The position numbers and the translations under genes were made by a program. A DNA stretch of 64,000 nucleotides, taken from positions 88,051,104 to 88,115,103 of the forward strand of contig CM019823.1 of NCBI GenBank assembly GCA_009763385.1, read 5' to 3'. Under the pieces are notes generated by a model that made no database searches, was not told the DNA's origin, and was given only the letters and a program-made list of their open reading frames with translations. Shown in pieces: positions 32,236 to 42,803 of the stretch. The stretch is from Coix lacryma-jobi var. lacryma-jobi (Eukaryota > Streptophyta > Magnoliopsida > Poales > Poaceae). Position 1 is the stretch's first letter, and each line of letters starts with the position of its first letter.

Positions 32236-32483
32236 CCCCCGGTTTTGACGCCAAAACCGGGAAACCTGGGCCTTCCCCCGGTTTTGAGGCTAAAACCGGG
32301 AAACCTATCCTCCGGCTGAGTTTTGTGGCCCAAACTCAGAAACCCGTGCGCCCAGGTTTTGAGGCCCAAACCTGGAAACCGTCCATGCCAAGTTTTGAGG
32401 CCCAAACTCGGAAATCGGCCACCCCAAGTTTTGAGGCCCAAACTCGGAAACCGTCGAGGGTAGCTTTTTGAGGCTCAGCTACC
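32236..32483 (-). repeat. Hairpin array in Sire-3 3' LTR
   Basis: Plus-strand order: CCCCGGTTTT...AAAACCGGG twice, TGAGTTT...AAACTCA, CCAGGTTT...AAACCTGG, CCAAGTTT...AAACTCGG, CCAAGTTT...AAACTCGG, and GGTAGCT...AGCTACC. In the two CCAAG units only one arm changed relative to the 5' LTR copy (CCGAGTTT). Confidence 0.8.
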
Positions 32484-32924
32484 GAACCCGCACCGTAGAC
32501 GGGATGTGGTTCGCACACCCCGAGTTCCAGCACCGATGCCAGAGCATGTCCAGCCTCCACGCCGGGCACAGTGCATTCGCCATCCTTCTTGGCCTCCCGC
32601 CAAGTGTCACGACGCCATCACCTTCCTCCCGACTCGGCTGATGCACCGCACATCCCCATGTACTCTTGCTTGTCGACGCCATGTGCCAGCTACCACAGCT
32701 GGTCCTCAGGTCTCCCGGTCCGTCAGTCCAAGCTCCACGTTCGCCCTTCACCGCTCCCGGTCCGTCGGCACGACACGTCCCCACTTGACCTTCACCTCAC
32801 CTTCGACCACTGCCCGAGCTCCGCACCTGCACATCAACACAGCCAAGAGACATGTTGCCGGTTGATCGATCACTCATCACTCAGGAAGGGAACCACAAGG
32901 GCACATATCAACCTTGTGTTCTCA

Positions 32925-34710
32925 ATCTCCCCCTTGATGAGTGCATCGTCAACTCATAGTAACCGTAACCAAAATAAACGAAAGCAGAAATAGATAGAAG
33001 GAGAAAGACTCACTCGAGATGTCCAAAAAGCCAAAGAAAAGGCCAAAGAAGAACAGCTCAAGATAAGCAAAACTTGGTCCCCAAAGACATGGGCAACGGT
33101 TTGACACAACCAAGCAAGAAATCGGAACAACAACTCATCGAGGAGCAAAACCCGATCAGAATCAGAGCACAGGACTTGGTTCCCAAAGACATGTGCAACG
33201 GCTCGACGCAACCAAGTCAAAACAAGCTAGTCCTCAAGAAGAGGCAGAAAGGGCTCAACACCACTAGCTGAAAGCTCAAATACCAACTGAAGACTGCAAG
33301 AGAAACAACTACTGCTAGTCCCTCAAGATAGAGGCACAGAGGCTCAACACAACCAGCAGTAGGCACGATACCAATCAAGAATCATCAAAACACGATGAAG
33401 ACAGCTAGTCCCTCAAGACAGAGGCACAGAGGCTCAACACAACTAGCTGAAAAGATTGGTACCAATTGAAAAACAAGTCTACCGAAGAAGGCAGAACTCC
33501 CCCTTACTCAAAGACTCCCCCTCAACAAGCGAAGCATAAATTGCAAATTGTCACCACAGAAGAACATTTTCACAAAATCTCCCCCTTGGACAAACTTCTC
33601 CCCCTTGGGGGCAATTTGCAATCAAAAGAAAGAGGGAAAAGGACTCAAGTAAGTCAAACGGAGCTAGGTTATGCCTATCGGAGACGAGCACATGCATATA
33701 AGTCAAAAATGCATGTTAGTAGCTTCAGGTATATACTCGAAAGAGTGAATAAATGCTCTAATGAGTGCTAATCCAATTAAATAGCAACCTATACAAGTGC
33801 TAGCAAAGGCTCAAACTGATCACCGAATACAAACTATGAAAGCATAAGCCAAGTGAGCAGTTTTAAGCCATTCTGAAAGGAGTTTCACCATTAAAATAGC
33901 ACTAAACATGTATAGACAGGAAGTCAACAAGTGCTAAAACATGTATACAAGGTGAACTACCCCTAGCAAAGTTCAATCATCATGCTATAGAATGAAACAT
34001 ATACTTGTGTTTTCAGATTTTATCGGAGAATTTGCAGCGGTTGTTAACACAAGTTTAAAGACAGCATGTGATTGCGAGAGGTTGAAAGCTTGTCATTGCC
34101 TAACTTTTCAACCGTGCTAAGCCTATGCATATGCAATCAGAAGCTTAAAGCATCGGTTTCGGTCTTACACTACACGGCTCATGTTTAACTCAAGGTGCAA
34201 TGAGAAACAGTCTCGATACCGTGATGTGTTGACAAAACAATCCCATCTCGATCTTTTCAATTCACTACAACTTGGTTCATTTTAAGCAGAATATGAACAA
34301 TCCAAGCAAGTGAATGACTCAAAACTAGAGACATAGCAATCTAGCATATATGAAATAGCTCAAGTGACCTCAACACATTCTAAACGTTCTAGTTGCCAAT
34401 CTCAATGGTGAACATGTATCAAATTTTAAGTTCATTAAGCATGTTCATCATTCTGAAAAATAGCTTAGCTCACAAACTGTATCAGTGATCAAAAAGAGCC
34501 TAAGCTACAAGCATCATCATATATCATCAAAGCATACACTAATCAGAGCATAGATTCATTCTCAAGAATATAGACATGAAGCTTGAAAATGCAAGATGAA
34601 TACATGATGAAGTCAGAATCAATGTCAAAACAAAACTCAAAAGACTCAAGTCCCAAAACAAAAGGATCAGAAAGTTAGTCTATGGTACATAAGCAAACAG
34701 CTTCCCCCAT
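32925..34710 (-). other. Sire-3 3' internal non-coding region with PPTs
   Basis: 1.8 kb between the pol stop and the 3' LTR. AAGGGGGAGAT (32925-32935, sense) is the PPT next to the LTR. Four more PPT-like strings (CTCCCCCTT or CTCCCCCTC on plus) lie between 33500 and 33605. The module array is at 33073-33449. No env-like ORF is found; the 101-codon ORF at 33466-33771 has no support. From 33780 to 34700 the AT-rich sequence aligns with 10130-11050 of Sire-1. Confidence 0.75.
33073..33449 (-). ncRNA. Array of five structured RNA-like modules (Sire-3)
   Basis: Units at 33073-33114, 33173-33218, 33225-33269, 33312-33359 and 33402-33449. Plus-strand closing stems: CTTGGT/ACCAAG, GACTTGGTT/AACCAAGTC (9 bp), AGCTAGT/ACTAGCT, CTGCTAGT/ACCAGCAG (8 bp with one G-T type pair) and CAGCTAGT/ACTAGCTG (8 bp). 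The inner parts keep GGCTC.ACAC.AC in most units. Stem sequences vary while pairing is kept. Confidence 0.6.
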
Positions 34711-36324
34711 CTAAAAGGGGAAACACACACCAAGCTCACCTCTCAACCTAGCAAAAGTTGAGAGATCCAAAGGCTTGGTGAAAATATCCGCAACCTGGTT
34801 ATGGGTGTCTACATGCCTAAGATCAATGTCGCCTTTCTCGTAGTGATCATGAAGAAAGTGAAAGCGAACATCTATGTGTTTGGTCTTGGAGTGAAGAACA
34901 GGGTTCTTTGCTACACTAATGGCAGAGGTGCTATCACAAAGCAAAGGTACCCGACTGAAATCTAGACCAAAATCACGCAATGTAGCAACCATCCACAAAA
35001 GCTGCGAAGCACAAGAAGCAGCGTCAACATACTCGGCTTCTGTAGTAGACTGGGCTACGTTCGACTGCTTACGAGAAGACCACGAATCCAAAGAAGAGCC
35101 AAGAAACTGACAAGTCCCAGAAGTAGACTTGCGCTCAAGTCGACAGCCGGCAAAATCCGCATCGGAATAACCACAAAGCGAGAGATTCGAAGAAGAGGAA
35201 TACCAAAGTCCGAACTCAGGAGTGTATCGGAGGTACCTCATGATGCGCTTGACCGCTTGCTTGTGGGAAGTCCGAGGGGATGCCTGAAAACGAGCGCACA
35301 GACACACAGCGAACTGTATATCCGGCCTCGTCGCCGTCAGGTACAGGAGCGAGCCAATCATGCTCCTGTACTCCTTCTGGTCAACCGGCTCTCCGTCTTG
35401 GTCCGCGTCCATCACTGCAGTCGTCGGCATGGGCGTCGTAAGAGGCTTGGCCTCGCCCATGTTGAACTTCTTCAGGATGTCCTTCATGTATTTACCTTGA
35501 TGCACGAACGTCCCATCTCGGGTTTGCTTAATTTGCAACCCGAGGAAGAAAGTCAACTCACCCATCATACTCATCTCAAACTCCTTGCTCATAGTATCTG
35601 CAAACTTGGCAACAAGCGCATGAGAAGAGCCACCAAAGATGATGTCATCCACGTAAATCTGGACTATCAGGGTATCATTGCCTTGCTTGAGGAGAAACAA
35701 AGTCCTATCAACCCGTCCCATTTTAAAACCCTTTGAGAGTAAAAAGGTTTTTAGACGATCATACCACGCTCTCGGGGCTTGTTTCAAACCATACAAAGCT
35801 TTTGAATGTTTATAAACATGGTTTGGAAACTTGGGATCCTCGAAACCTGGGGGTTGCCTAACATAAACCTCTTCCTCTATATACCCATTCAGAAAAGCAC
35901 TCTTAACATCCATCTGATAAAGCTTAAAACCCTTCGAAGCAGCAAAGGCTAGAAGGATTCTAATAGCTTCTAAATGGGCTACAGGGGCAAAGGTTTCCTC
36001 ATAGTCTATCCCCTCCTTTTGGCAAAAACCCTGGGATACTAGCCTAGCCTTGTTCCTCACTACCATCCCATCCTCACCCTCTTTGTTCTTGAAGACCCAT
36101 TTGGTACCTATAGGGTGGCATTCTGGTGGAGGTGGAACTAGAGTCCAAACACGGTTTCGCTCAAAATTTTCTAGCTCCTCATGCATGGCATTGACCCAGT
36201 TAGCATCAGAAAGTGCGTGTCCAACATCCTTGGGCTCAAAAGAAGCAACGAATGCAGAATGAGCAAAGTGTGAGATTTCATACGCTCGCGACCGCGTGAC
36301 TCGCTGGTCGATGTCGCCGATCAT
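34711..36324 (-). CDS. pol: Sire-3 pol, RT and RNase H part
   Basis: Open frame of 537 residues from the in-frame Met of MIGDIDQRVTRSR to GVCFPF. It holds the complete RVT_2 reverse transcriptase (TKWVFKNKEGEDG; catalytic YVDDIIFGG near residue 220; YLTATRPDI) and the copia RNase H (GYSDADFAGC, TTEAEYVDA, CDSTSAISVAKNP, HVDTHNQVADIFTKPL). No stop interrupts it. The Met is only the first one after the linker; the natural protein is a polyprotein that also includes 36321-37919. The two parts are in different frames because of an indel near 36500-36525, so I treat this as one gene broken by a frameshift, not as a separate gene. Confidence 0.93.
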   Translation of the reverse strand: MIGDIDQRVTRSRAYEISHFAHSAFVASFEPKDVGHALSDANWVNAMHEELENFERNRVWTLVPPPPECHPIGTKWVFKNKEGEDGMVVRNKARLVSQGFCQKEGIDYEETFAPVAHLEAIRILLAFAASKGFKLYQMDVKSAFLNGYIEEEVYVRQPPGFEDPKFPNHVYKHSKALYGLKQAPRAWYDRLKTFLLSKGFKMGRVDRTLFLLKQGNDTLIVQIYVDDIIFGGSSHALVAKFADTMSKEFEMSMMGELTFFLGLQIKQTRDGTFVHQGKYMKDILKKFNMGEAKPLTTPMPTTAVMDADQDGEPVDQKEYRSMIGSLLYLTATRPDIQFAVCLCARFQASPRTSHKQAVKRIMRYLRYTPEFGLWYSSSSNLSLCGYSDADFAGCRLERKSTSGTCQFLGSSLDSWSSRKQSNVAQSTTEAEYVDAASCASQLLWMVATLRDFGLDFSRVPLLCDSTSAISVAKNPVLHSKTKHIDVRFHFLHDHYEKGDIDLRHVDTHNQVADIFTKPLDLSTFARLRGELGVCFPF

Positions 36325-37919
36325 CTGCTGCGGGGGGTGAACTTGCTGAACGCTTCGGGGTGCTTGCCTCGCCGAAGTCGCCTCCCCCTCGGCAGATGCT
36401 GTCGCTCTCCCGGGTGCAGTCGGTGCTTGCTGGGGAGGTGGCTCAAGAGGACCCCAGGAAGAAGAAGTCGTGGGATCGGGTCCTCGAGCTGAAGTAGTCG
36501 TCGCAGGGTCGACGGGGCAGCCAGTGGAGTTGGCTCGGGATCACCCCAATCGGCATTCTCCTGCTCCTCCTCCACAAAGATAGTCTCTCCCAGCTCCTGT
36601 TCTCCTGCAACATCAAAAGCAGAAGAAACACAAGGCATAGTCTCGTCGAATGTGACCTCGCAGGTCTCCACTATCCGGTTAGTCTCAAGGTTAAGTACTC
36701 GATAAGCGTGCGAATGCGAAGCATAACCAAGAAACACGCCATCAGTAGAGCGAGATTCAAATTTATCCAAATTGCCTTGCTTCAGGATAAAACACTTACA
36801 CCCAAACACCCGAAAATGAGACACCTTGGGTACACGTCCAAAACGCAACTCATAAGAAGTCTTCTTCATGAAAGCTCGAAGAAAGATGCGATTTGAAACA
36901 TGGCAAGCGGTGTTGATCGCCTCGGCCCAAAAACGCCTAGGAGTCCTATGCTCATCGAGCATCGTCCTGGCCATCTCAACAAGGGTCCAGTTCTTGCGCT
37001 CAAGAACACCGTTTTGCTGGGGGACATAAGGAGAAGAAAACTGATGCTCGATTCCATTAGAAGAACAAAAAGAGGCAAACTGAGAGTTGTCAAACTCTGT
37101 TCCATTATCACTACGAATAGCTCTAATGGTATCAGGAGGAAACTCAGTTTTCAACCTCAAAATCAAGTCACGAGCAAAAGGAAAAGCTTCATCCTTACCC
37201 TCCATGAAAAACACCCAAGAGTACCTCGAAAAATCGTCAACGATCACTAGAACGTACCACTTCCCACCCGCTGAGCAAACCCGAGCTGGACCAACATTGT
37301 CCATGTGTAAAAGTTCGCCGGGTCGCTTTGTCATCACCTGATTAACAAGTGGGTGAGAAGCAGCAACCATCTTCCTGTGACGACAGGGATGGCAAACAAG
37401 GTCCTTCTGAAACTTAAGCTTGGGCAATCCTTGGATTAGGCCAAGTGAGCTAAGTCTTGCAAGCAAGTCAAAACTCAAGTGACCAAGTCTCCTATGCCAC
37501 TTCCATAAATCAGAATAAGGACCAGCCATCAAACATCTAGCAGAGCCGAAAGAACGAGAAAAGTCGGCTCTGAAAACACGGCCAAAAGGGACAATCCAAC
37601 AAACAAGATCTCCCCGAGGGTCTAAGACACGACTCAAACCCTTCTTAAAGCGCACCTCAAAATCATCCTCAAGAAATTGCGAAACAGAAAGCAAATTATA
37701 ATGCAAGCTCGAAACCAAAGCAACATCTTTGAGAACAAAGTTCTCATTGAGCCGGATAGCTCCATGAGAAACAACCTTACCTCTACTATTATCCCCAAAA
37801 GTGACGTACTCCTTGTGCATCACGGGGCTAAGGCTGGAGAACCATTCCTTTTTTCCGGTCATGTGGCGCGAACACCCGGAATCCATGAGCCACATGTTCT
37901 CCAACCGAAGTTCCTGCAT
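36321..37919 (-). pseudogene. pol: Sire-3 pol, protease and integrase part, frameshifted in the linker
   Basis: The ATG at 37917-37919 overlaps the gag TGA by one base (TGATG). Protease motif WLMDSGCSRHMTG is near the start, then the zinc region (WHRRLGH...CHPCRH). The integrase core has HMDNVGPA, IRSDNGTEF and QQNGVLERKNW, keeping D, D and E. After about residue 465 the frame enters unrelated Leu/Arg/Pro-rich sequence, while the expected linker (TTSSSWGPLEPPP) continues in the frame of the RT ORF. This locates a small indel between roughly 36500 and 36525. Everything else looks intact, which fits a recent insertion. Confidence 0.92.
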
Positions 37920-40663
37920 CAATAGAAAGGCAGGAAGTGAGCATATGGCACAATACTGGGGTTAGTATACTGAGAAGGATACCAGTGTTGTGTCATAGGC
38001 CCAGAAAAAGTGTTAGTAGCAACACCACACTGTCCTCGTCCCGTGGGTGGATAGCGACCACCACCAACCTGAAAGGGTGGTCCGCTATAGAACGGAAAAC
38101 CTCCAAACTGACCTACCTGTCCCATCTGAGCAAAGCGATCACCATCATACTGAAAAGGTGGTCCGCTATGGGACTGAGCAGCAAAGCCTCTTACACTCGA
38201 CTCCCGATCGTATTGAGGACGACCGGAACCGCGATGGGCACGACCACCACCCTGTGGTCTAGCTGCCTGGGGCCTAGCTGCCTGAGGGGGTGCTCCTCCA
38301 GGCCTAGCGCCCTGCCTCTGAACTCCCTGACCCTGCACACCATGGAGAGGGTGGTGCCTGGCCTGGTTGTTCAGCTCTAACTCCTTCCTAGCGTCTCTCT
38401 TCCTCCGAAAGCAAAACTCAGCTAGGTGACCCTCACGGTGACAGTACTCGCACTTAAACCTCACCACTCTCTTGGGTTGTTGGTTTCTATGGTTGCGAGG
38501 GTTGTTTACTCTAGCCGGCTGCTTGCCCTTCGGAAGGGAATCACTAGAGACGTCAGGAAGGGTGTCAAGTGTGTTCCTAAGATGGTTAGGTTTGGGAACC
38601 CACACTTGCTTGCGAGGTGGAGCCTTGGGAGGTTCATCAAGGATGCCATCCTTGGTGATAGGCTTGGGAGGCTCAGGTGGGGTGATCTTGATAAGCTTAG
38701 GGATAGTGGATGGCTTCTCACTAGGGTTCACTCCACTAAACTCACCAATCTTGCCAAAGGTACTAGCGCCCTTCCCACCTGAAGCAAAGCCTACTCCCGA
38801 GCAATCAGTTCTCCTCTTGAACTGACTGATCATCATACCCAACTGCGGCTCGCTACATGACACCCAACTCAGGATGGACCAAAGGTATGTGTTTTCCTCC
38901 TCGGTTTGCATCCTGGCATGCCGACAGTTGGCAATCTCAAGCTCCATCCCCACGCATCGCTCACATGGAGCGGACAAGGTGCTAACTGAGCTGGCCTTCA
39001 TGGCTTCAGCGAGCTTGGCACTAACTTTTGCCAACTCAGTTCGCAAACTTGGGCAAAGCTTGCACGCACCCAACAAAGAAGGCCTCGCCTTCACCTCCTC
39101 CAGCTCCTTCTTTAGGGAGGGACACTCCTTGCAATCACCCACCAAGTCTAGCCTACTCTTCAGCTCATCATACACCTCGATCAAAGAGGCATACTTGCTT
39201 TGTAGGGTGGCAAAGTTTGTCATATGCATCGTGCACTCCTCACACTCCTCCTCATCGGTCACCTTCACCTCGGACCTAGCAAACTCAAGCTCCTCAAGCG
39301 CATCATTCATCTTAGCCTTAAATTCATTGCGCTCTCGGATGGCTCGCTTGAGGTTCTTATCCTGACCTATGACTATATCGACAAGGGAATCACGCTCACC
39401 GGTAAGACGCTCGACAAGAGAAGAGGATGATACCTCGGAAGCGTCGTCATCATCATCGTCGGTGCCGTCGTCCTTGTCCTGGCGTTTGCAGTCCTCTCCA
39501 TCCAAGGCCATGGTGCACAGATTCTTGGAGGACTTGCCAAAGAAGCAGAGTCCGTTGAAGCGTTCTTCAGTCTTGTGCTCGGACCCATCGTCACTGGAGT
39601 CACCGTCGGAGGACTTCTCGCCATCGCTGAAAGTGGCGAGGAAGGCACGCTTGCCGGCGTCGAAGGCCTTCTCCATGTCCTCTCGGCGGTAGCCGCCCTT
39701 CTTCTTCTTCCCGGCCTTGATCTCCGGCTTGCCCTTGCGCCTGGAGTTGCCGTTCTTGCCGGGGAAGGTCTTGTCGCGCTTGGGGCAGTTCGCGACGAAG
39801 TGATTCGGATCTCCACATCCGTAGCAGCCCTCACATGCTCCACCACGCCGGCGATTCAGGCGATTGTTGTGAAACCGCGAGAACCGGGTGATGATGAGGG
39901 CGAGCTCGTCATCGTCCAACGCCTCCACCTGCTCCTCAGTCACTGAAAGCAAAGAAGACAAAGCAAAGAGAGGTGGTGAAGCGTCAGAGGACAGAGTCAA
40001 TCCACCCTTGCCTGAGACCAAAGCCATGGAATGTGAAGACGGGTTCTTCAGCTTGGCCTGAGTCAAGTGATCGATCTCAGTGGACTTGAGCTTGCTGAAT
40101 AGCTCATCCACGGTGAGGGTGTCATAAGTAGCAGACTCAATGATAGTCGACACCTTCACCTCCCATACCCTCCGATCCAGGGCATATAGCAACTTGAGTG
40201 CCCTCTCATGATCGTCATAGGGTAGGTTGGCCCGATTGGCACGCATCTTGTTCACAATCGTTTGGAAACGAGCGAACATAGCGTCAATCGTCTCTCCCTC
40301 CATCTGAACAAAGTTCTCGTATTCCCGCTTGTAAGTCTCAAAGAGTCTGGTCTTGACCTGAGCGGTCCCCTCGTGATAGCTCTGAAGCTTCACCCAGATC
40401 TCTCGAGCAGTCTGAAGCTCGGAAACACGCTCGAACTCAAGAAGGGAGATGTTGGCCAAAAGCGCATTACGGGCCTTAGAGTTGGCCTCGTGTTGGTCAA
40501 TCTGGTGCTGACCAACTCGAGCCGCAAGAACCACGTAATCGGCATCCTCGCATATTTCCCAGACAGAAGATCCGATGCTGTTGAGATTAGCACGCATCCG
40601 AATATTCCAATAGGGATAGTTCGTCCCATCGAAATAGGGAGCCTTGCCATTCCCTCGATCCAT
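37919..40663 (-). CDS. gag: Sire-3 gag, intact
   Basis: 914 residues from the ATG at 40663. DUF4219-like N-terminus (MDRGNGKAPYFDGTNYPYW), UBN2-type capsid segment (FARFQTIVNKMRANRANL), CCHC knuckle CYGCGDPNHFVANC at about residues 280-293, then a basic stretch and a Ser/Asp-rich acidic segment. A coiled-coil region with repeated CxxC pairs and a second knuckle CEYCHREGHLAEFC near residue 737 follow. The C-terminus has a short Pro/Gln/Ala/Arg repeat (PQAARPQAARPQGGG) followed by Gly/Tyr/Pro-rich sequence. Long gag with two knuckles and coiled coil is typical of Sireviruses. The TGA overlaps the pol ATG. Confidence 0.95.
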   Translation of the reverse strand: MDRGNGKAPYFDGTNYPYWNIRMRANLNSIGSSVWEICEDADYVVLAARVGQHQIDQHEANSKARNALLANISLLEFERVSELQTAREIWVKLQSYHEGTAQVKTRLFETYKREYENFVQMEGETIDAMFARFQTIVNKMRANRANLPYDDHERALKLLYALDRRVWEVKVSTIIESATYDTLTVDELFSKLKSTEIDHLTQAKLKNPSSHSMALVSGKGGLTLSSDASPPLFALSSLLSVTEEQVEALDDDELALIITRFSRFHNNRLNRRRGGACEGCYGCGDPNHFVANCPKRDKTFPGKNGNSRRKGKPEIKAGKKKKGGYRREDMEKAFDAGKRAFLATFSDGEKSSDGDSSDDGSEHKTEERFNGLCFFGKSSKNLCTMALDGEDCKRQDKDDGTDDDDDDASEVSSSSLVERLTGERDSLVDIVIGQDKNLKRAIRERNEFKAKMNDALEELEFARSEVKVTDEEECEECTMHMTNFATLQSKYASLIEVYDELKSRLDLVGDCKECPSLKKELEEVKARPSLLGACKLCPSLRTELAKVSAKLAEAMKASSVSTLSAPCERCVGMELEIANCRHARMQTEEENTYLWSILSWVSCSEPQLGMMISQFKRRTDCSGVGFASGGKGASTFGKIGEFSGVNPSEKPSTIPKLIKITPPEPPKPITKDGILDEPPKAPPRKQVWVPKPNHLRNTLDTLPDVSSDSLPKGKQPARVNNPRNHRNQQPKRVVRFKCEYCHREGHLAEFCFRRKRDARKELELNNQARHHPLHGVQGQGVQRQGARPGGAPPQAARPQAARPQGGGRAHRGSGRPQYDRESSVRGFAAQSHSGPPFQYDGDRFAQMGQVGQFGGFPFYSGPPFQVGGGRYPPTGRGQCGVATNTFSGPMTQHWYPSQYTNPSIVPYAHFLPFY

Positions 40664-40712
40664 GTCGCCCTTAGGATCCGAAACCGATTAAGGTAGAAGA
40701 GATCCTTAACCG

Positions 40713-40724
40713 GCTCCGATACCA
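40713..40724 (-). promoter_or_regulatory. Sire-3 primer-binding site
   Basis: TGGTATCGGAGC in sense, two bases inside the 5' LTR. Confidence 0.92.
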
Positions 40725-40984
40725 ATTGAAGGACCGGATAAGCGACCAGAGGGGGGTGAATGGGAGCTTAAAATTTTCTTCACAGAAACTTTTAGCCACT
40801 GTCCCAAGAGTCACCCTAGTGGCAAGCCTAGAGCTCGAATAATGTCCACGACCCTAGATGTAGGGTGGATGCTTCCAAGAAGCACAGCGAGACACTACAC
40901 GACTCTAGAAACCCAATGCAAAAGCCGAAAATCAAAACCGACAACGAACGAACGAACCGCGGACGAAGCAGCGCGAAACGAGTC

Positions 40985-41256
40985 GCATCGGACGCTGACC
41001 TGCGTCCGATGCCTGATCACCGGACGCGTTCGATGCGAATAGTGCGTCTCGGGAACCTTACTGGTCGTACATCGGACGCTGTGAACAGTAATCACCCAGC
41101 GTCCGATGCTCGGGGTCCGGCGCGTCCGATGACCAACAGACGCGTCCGATGCCCAGCGTCTGATGCCAGCTAAAAACCACTCGGACTGACATGTGTCACC
41201 GGAGCGTCTGATGCTATGGCTGCAGCGTCCGATGCTCCAGTGTCGAGCATCCGATG
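40985..41256 (-). repeat. CG-rich array, GCGTCCGATGC type (Sire-3 5' LTR)
   Basis: Counterpart of 31131-31382 with one additional unit; several units show CG-to-TG or CG-to-CA changes (for example GCGTCTGATGC). Confidence 0.88.
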
Positions 41257-41848
41257 GTCCCGAAAACAACCTTGTTCTTCGGTGATTCAACCCGATCTCC
41301 TCCGAATCAAATGCACTGGGGCTAGGATTCGATCTGAGAGGTCACAAGGATATTAGTGAGCTACTCCTAAGAGATCATGGCTCGAACTTAACTCCAAATC
41401 GGTGAATCAAGGAATTTCAGGGCAAGAAAGCAAGAACGTGATCTGAAACAAAAATCGCCCGATCTCCTAAACCATGAGGTTTGAGATGGATTCCTTCGGT
41501 GGAAAGAATTGCCTCATGATCTAGAACAACTTGGTTCAAGTGGATTTGCAAAAGACGCACCAAGCAAAGAGATCAAGCGACGGGAAAAACGAGTCCAAAA
41601 GTAATCCGCGAAGAACACAACAAAATGCGAATCACAAGCACGAAATTGCAACCGTGTGGCAAACACACGCTACAAACGTGAGATTACGGTCTCACTTCCT
41701 AAACTTCCCAAAACACAGAGACATGATTGAGTTCACTCTGCGGATCGCTAGCAGCGAGGTATGATTAGAACCCTAAGCGGGGGCTAGAGAGAGAGTGCTC
41801 AGGAGCTAATGACTGCTAGGATAAGGAGAGAGGAGGGGTGCCTCTATT

Positions 41849-41856
41849 TTTTATAA
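41849..41856 (-). promoter_or_regulatory. TATA box of Sire-3 5' LTR
   Basis: TTATAAAA in sense, followed by AATAGAGGCACCCCTCC. It is the best core-promoter candidate among the Sirevirus LTRs here. Confidence 0.6.
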
Positions 41857-42111
41857 CCTAAACAATAATCCCCTTCTAACCCTAGGATAACTGAGCGAAA
41901 TGGCCAACCCTAGGGGTATCCCGGTCCAACTCTGCTTGATGACGATCCGACGGCCACGCGCCTTCCTTATCCTTTGCTTCGCCTTGACGCAAGCCTCAGG
42001 ATGCCGCCACGTGCCGCCCTGTCGACCATCGCGCCTTCCTCGCGGATAGCTGCGCCGCTGCGCCAGCCTCTCCACGCCGCCACGTGTCGACCGTCCTTTT
42101 TGCGGACCTCC

Positions 42112-42357
42112 CCCCGGTTTTGAGGCCGAAACCGGTAAACATGGGCCTTCCCCGGTTTTGAGGCTAAAACCGGGAAACCTGTCCTCCGGCTGAGTTTTGT
42201 GGCCCAAACTCAGAAACCCGCGCGCCCAGGTTTTGGGGCCCAAACCTGGAAACCGTCCATGCCGAGTTTTGAGGCCCAAACTCGGAAACCGGCCACCCCG
42301 AGTTTTGAGGCCCAAACTCGGAAACCGTCGAGGGTAGCTTTTTGAGGCCCAGCTACC
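42112..42357 (-). repeat. Hairpin array in Sire-3 5' LTR
   Basis: As 32236-32483, with CCGAGTTT...AAACTCGG units fully paired and GGTAGCT...AGCTACC last. Confidence 0.8.
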
Positions 42358-42803
42358 GAACCCGCGCCGTAGACGGTATGTGGTTCGCACACCCCGAGTT
42401 CCAGCACCGATGCCGGAGCATGTCCAGCCTCCACGCCGGGCACAGTGCATTCGCCATCCTTCTTGGCCTCCCGCCAAGTGTCACGACGCCATCACCTTCC
42501 TCCCGACTCGGCCGATGCACCGCACATCCCCATGTACTCTTGCTTGTCGACGCCACGTGCCAGCTACCACAGCTGGTCCTCAGGTCTCCCGGTCCGTCAG
42601 TCCAAGCTCCACGTTCGCCCTTCACCGCTCCCGGTCCGTCGGCATGACACGTCCCCACTTGACCTTCACCTCACCTTCGACCACTGCCCGAGCTCCGCAC
42701 CTGCACATCAACACAACCAAGAGACATGTTGCCAGTTGATCGATCACTCATCACTCAGGAAGGGAACCACAAGGGCACATATCAACCTTGTGTTCTCACA
42801 AAC

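Larger units (their letters stand above)
30873..32924 (-). repeat. Sire-3 3' LTR
   Basis: Sense ends TGAGAACACA...CGGTCCTTCA. Contains palindrome array 31131-31382, TATA box 31974-31981 and hairpin array 32236-32483. Confidence 0.95.
30873..42798 (-). mobile_element. Sire-3, Sirevirus-like Ty1/copia, full length, youngest visible insertion
   Basis: LTRs 30873-32924 (2052 bp) and 40727-42798 (2072 bp) with a perfect TSD CAAAC (30868-30872 and 42799-42803). Minus strand. gag of 914 residues is intact and pol is broken only by one frameshift in the integrase-RT linker. It is a different family from Sire-1/2/4: the LTR starts TGAGAACACAAGG in sense, and gag has a different middle and a Pro/Ala/Arg-rich C-terminus. 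Its array is the GCGTCCGATGC type. It is at the top of the nest, inside Sire-2 gag. Confidence 0.95.
40727..42798 (-). repeat. Sire-3 5' LTR
   Basis: Near match to 30873-32924. A small extra segment near 41205-41230 adds one palindrome unit. TATA box at 41849-41856; hairpin array at 42112-42357. Confidence 0.95.
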
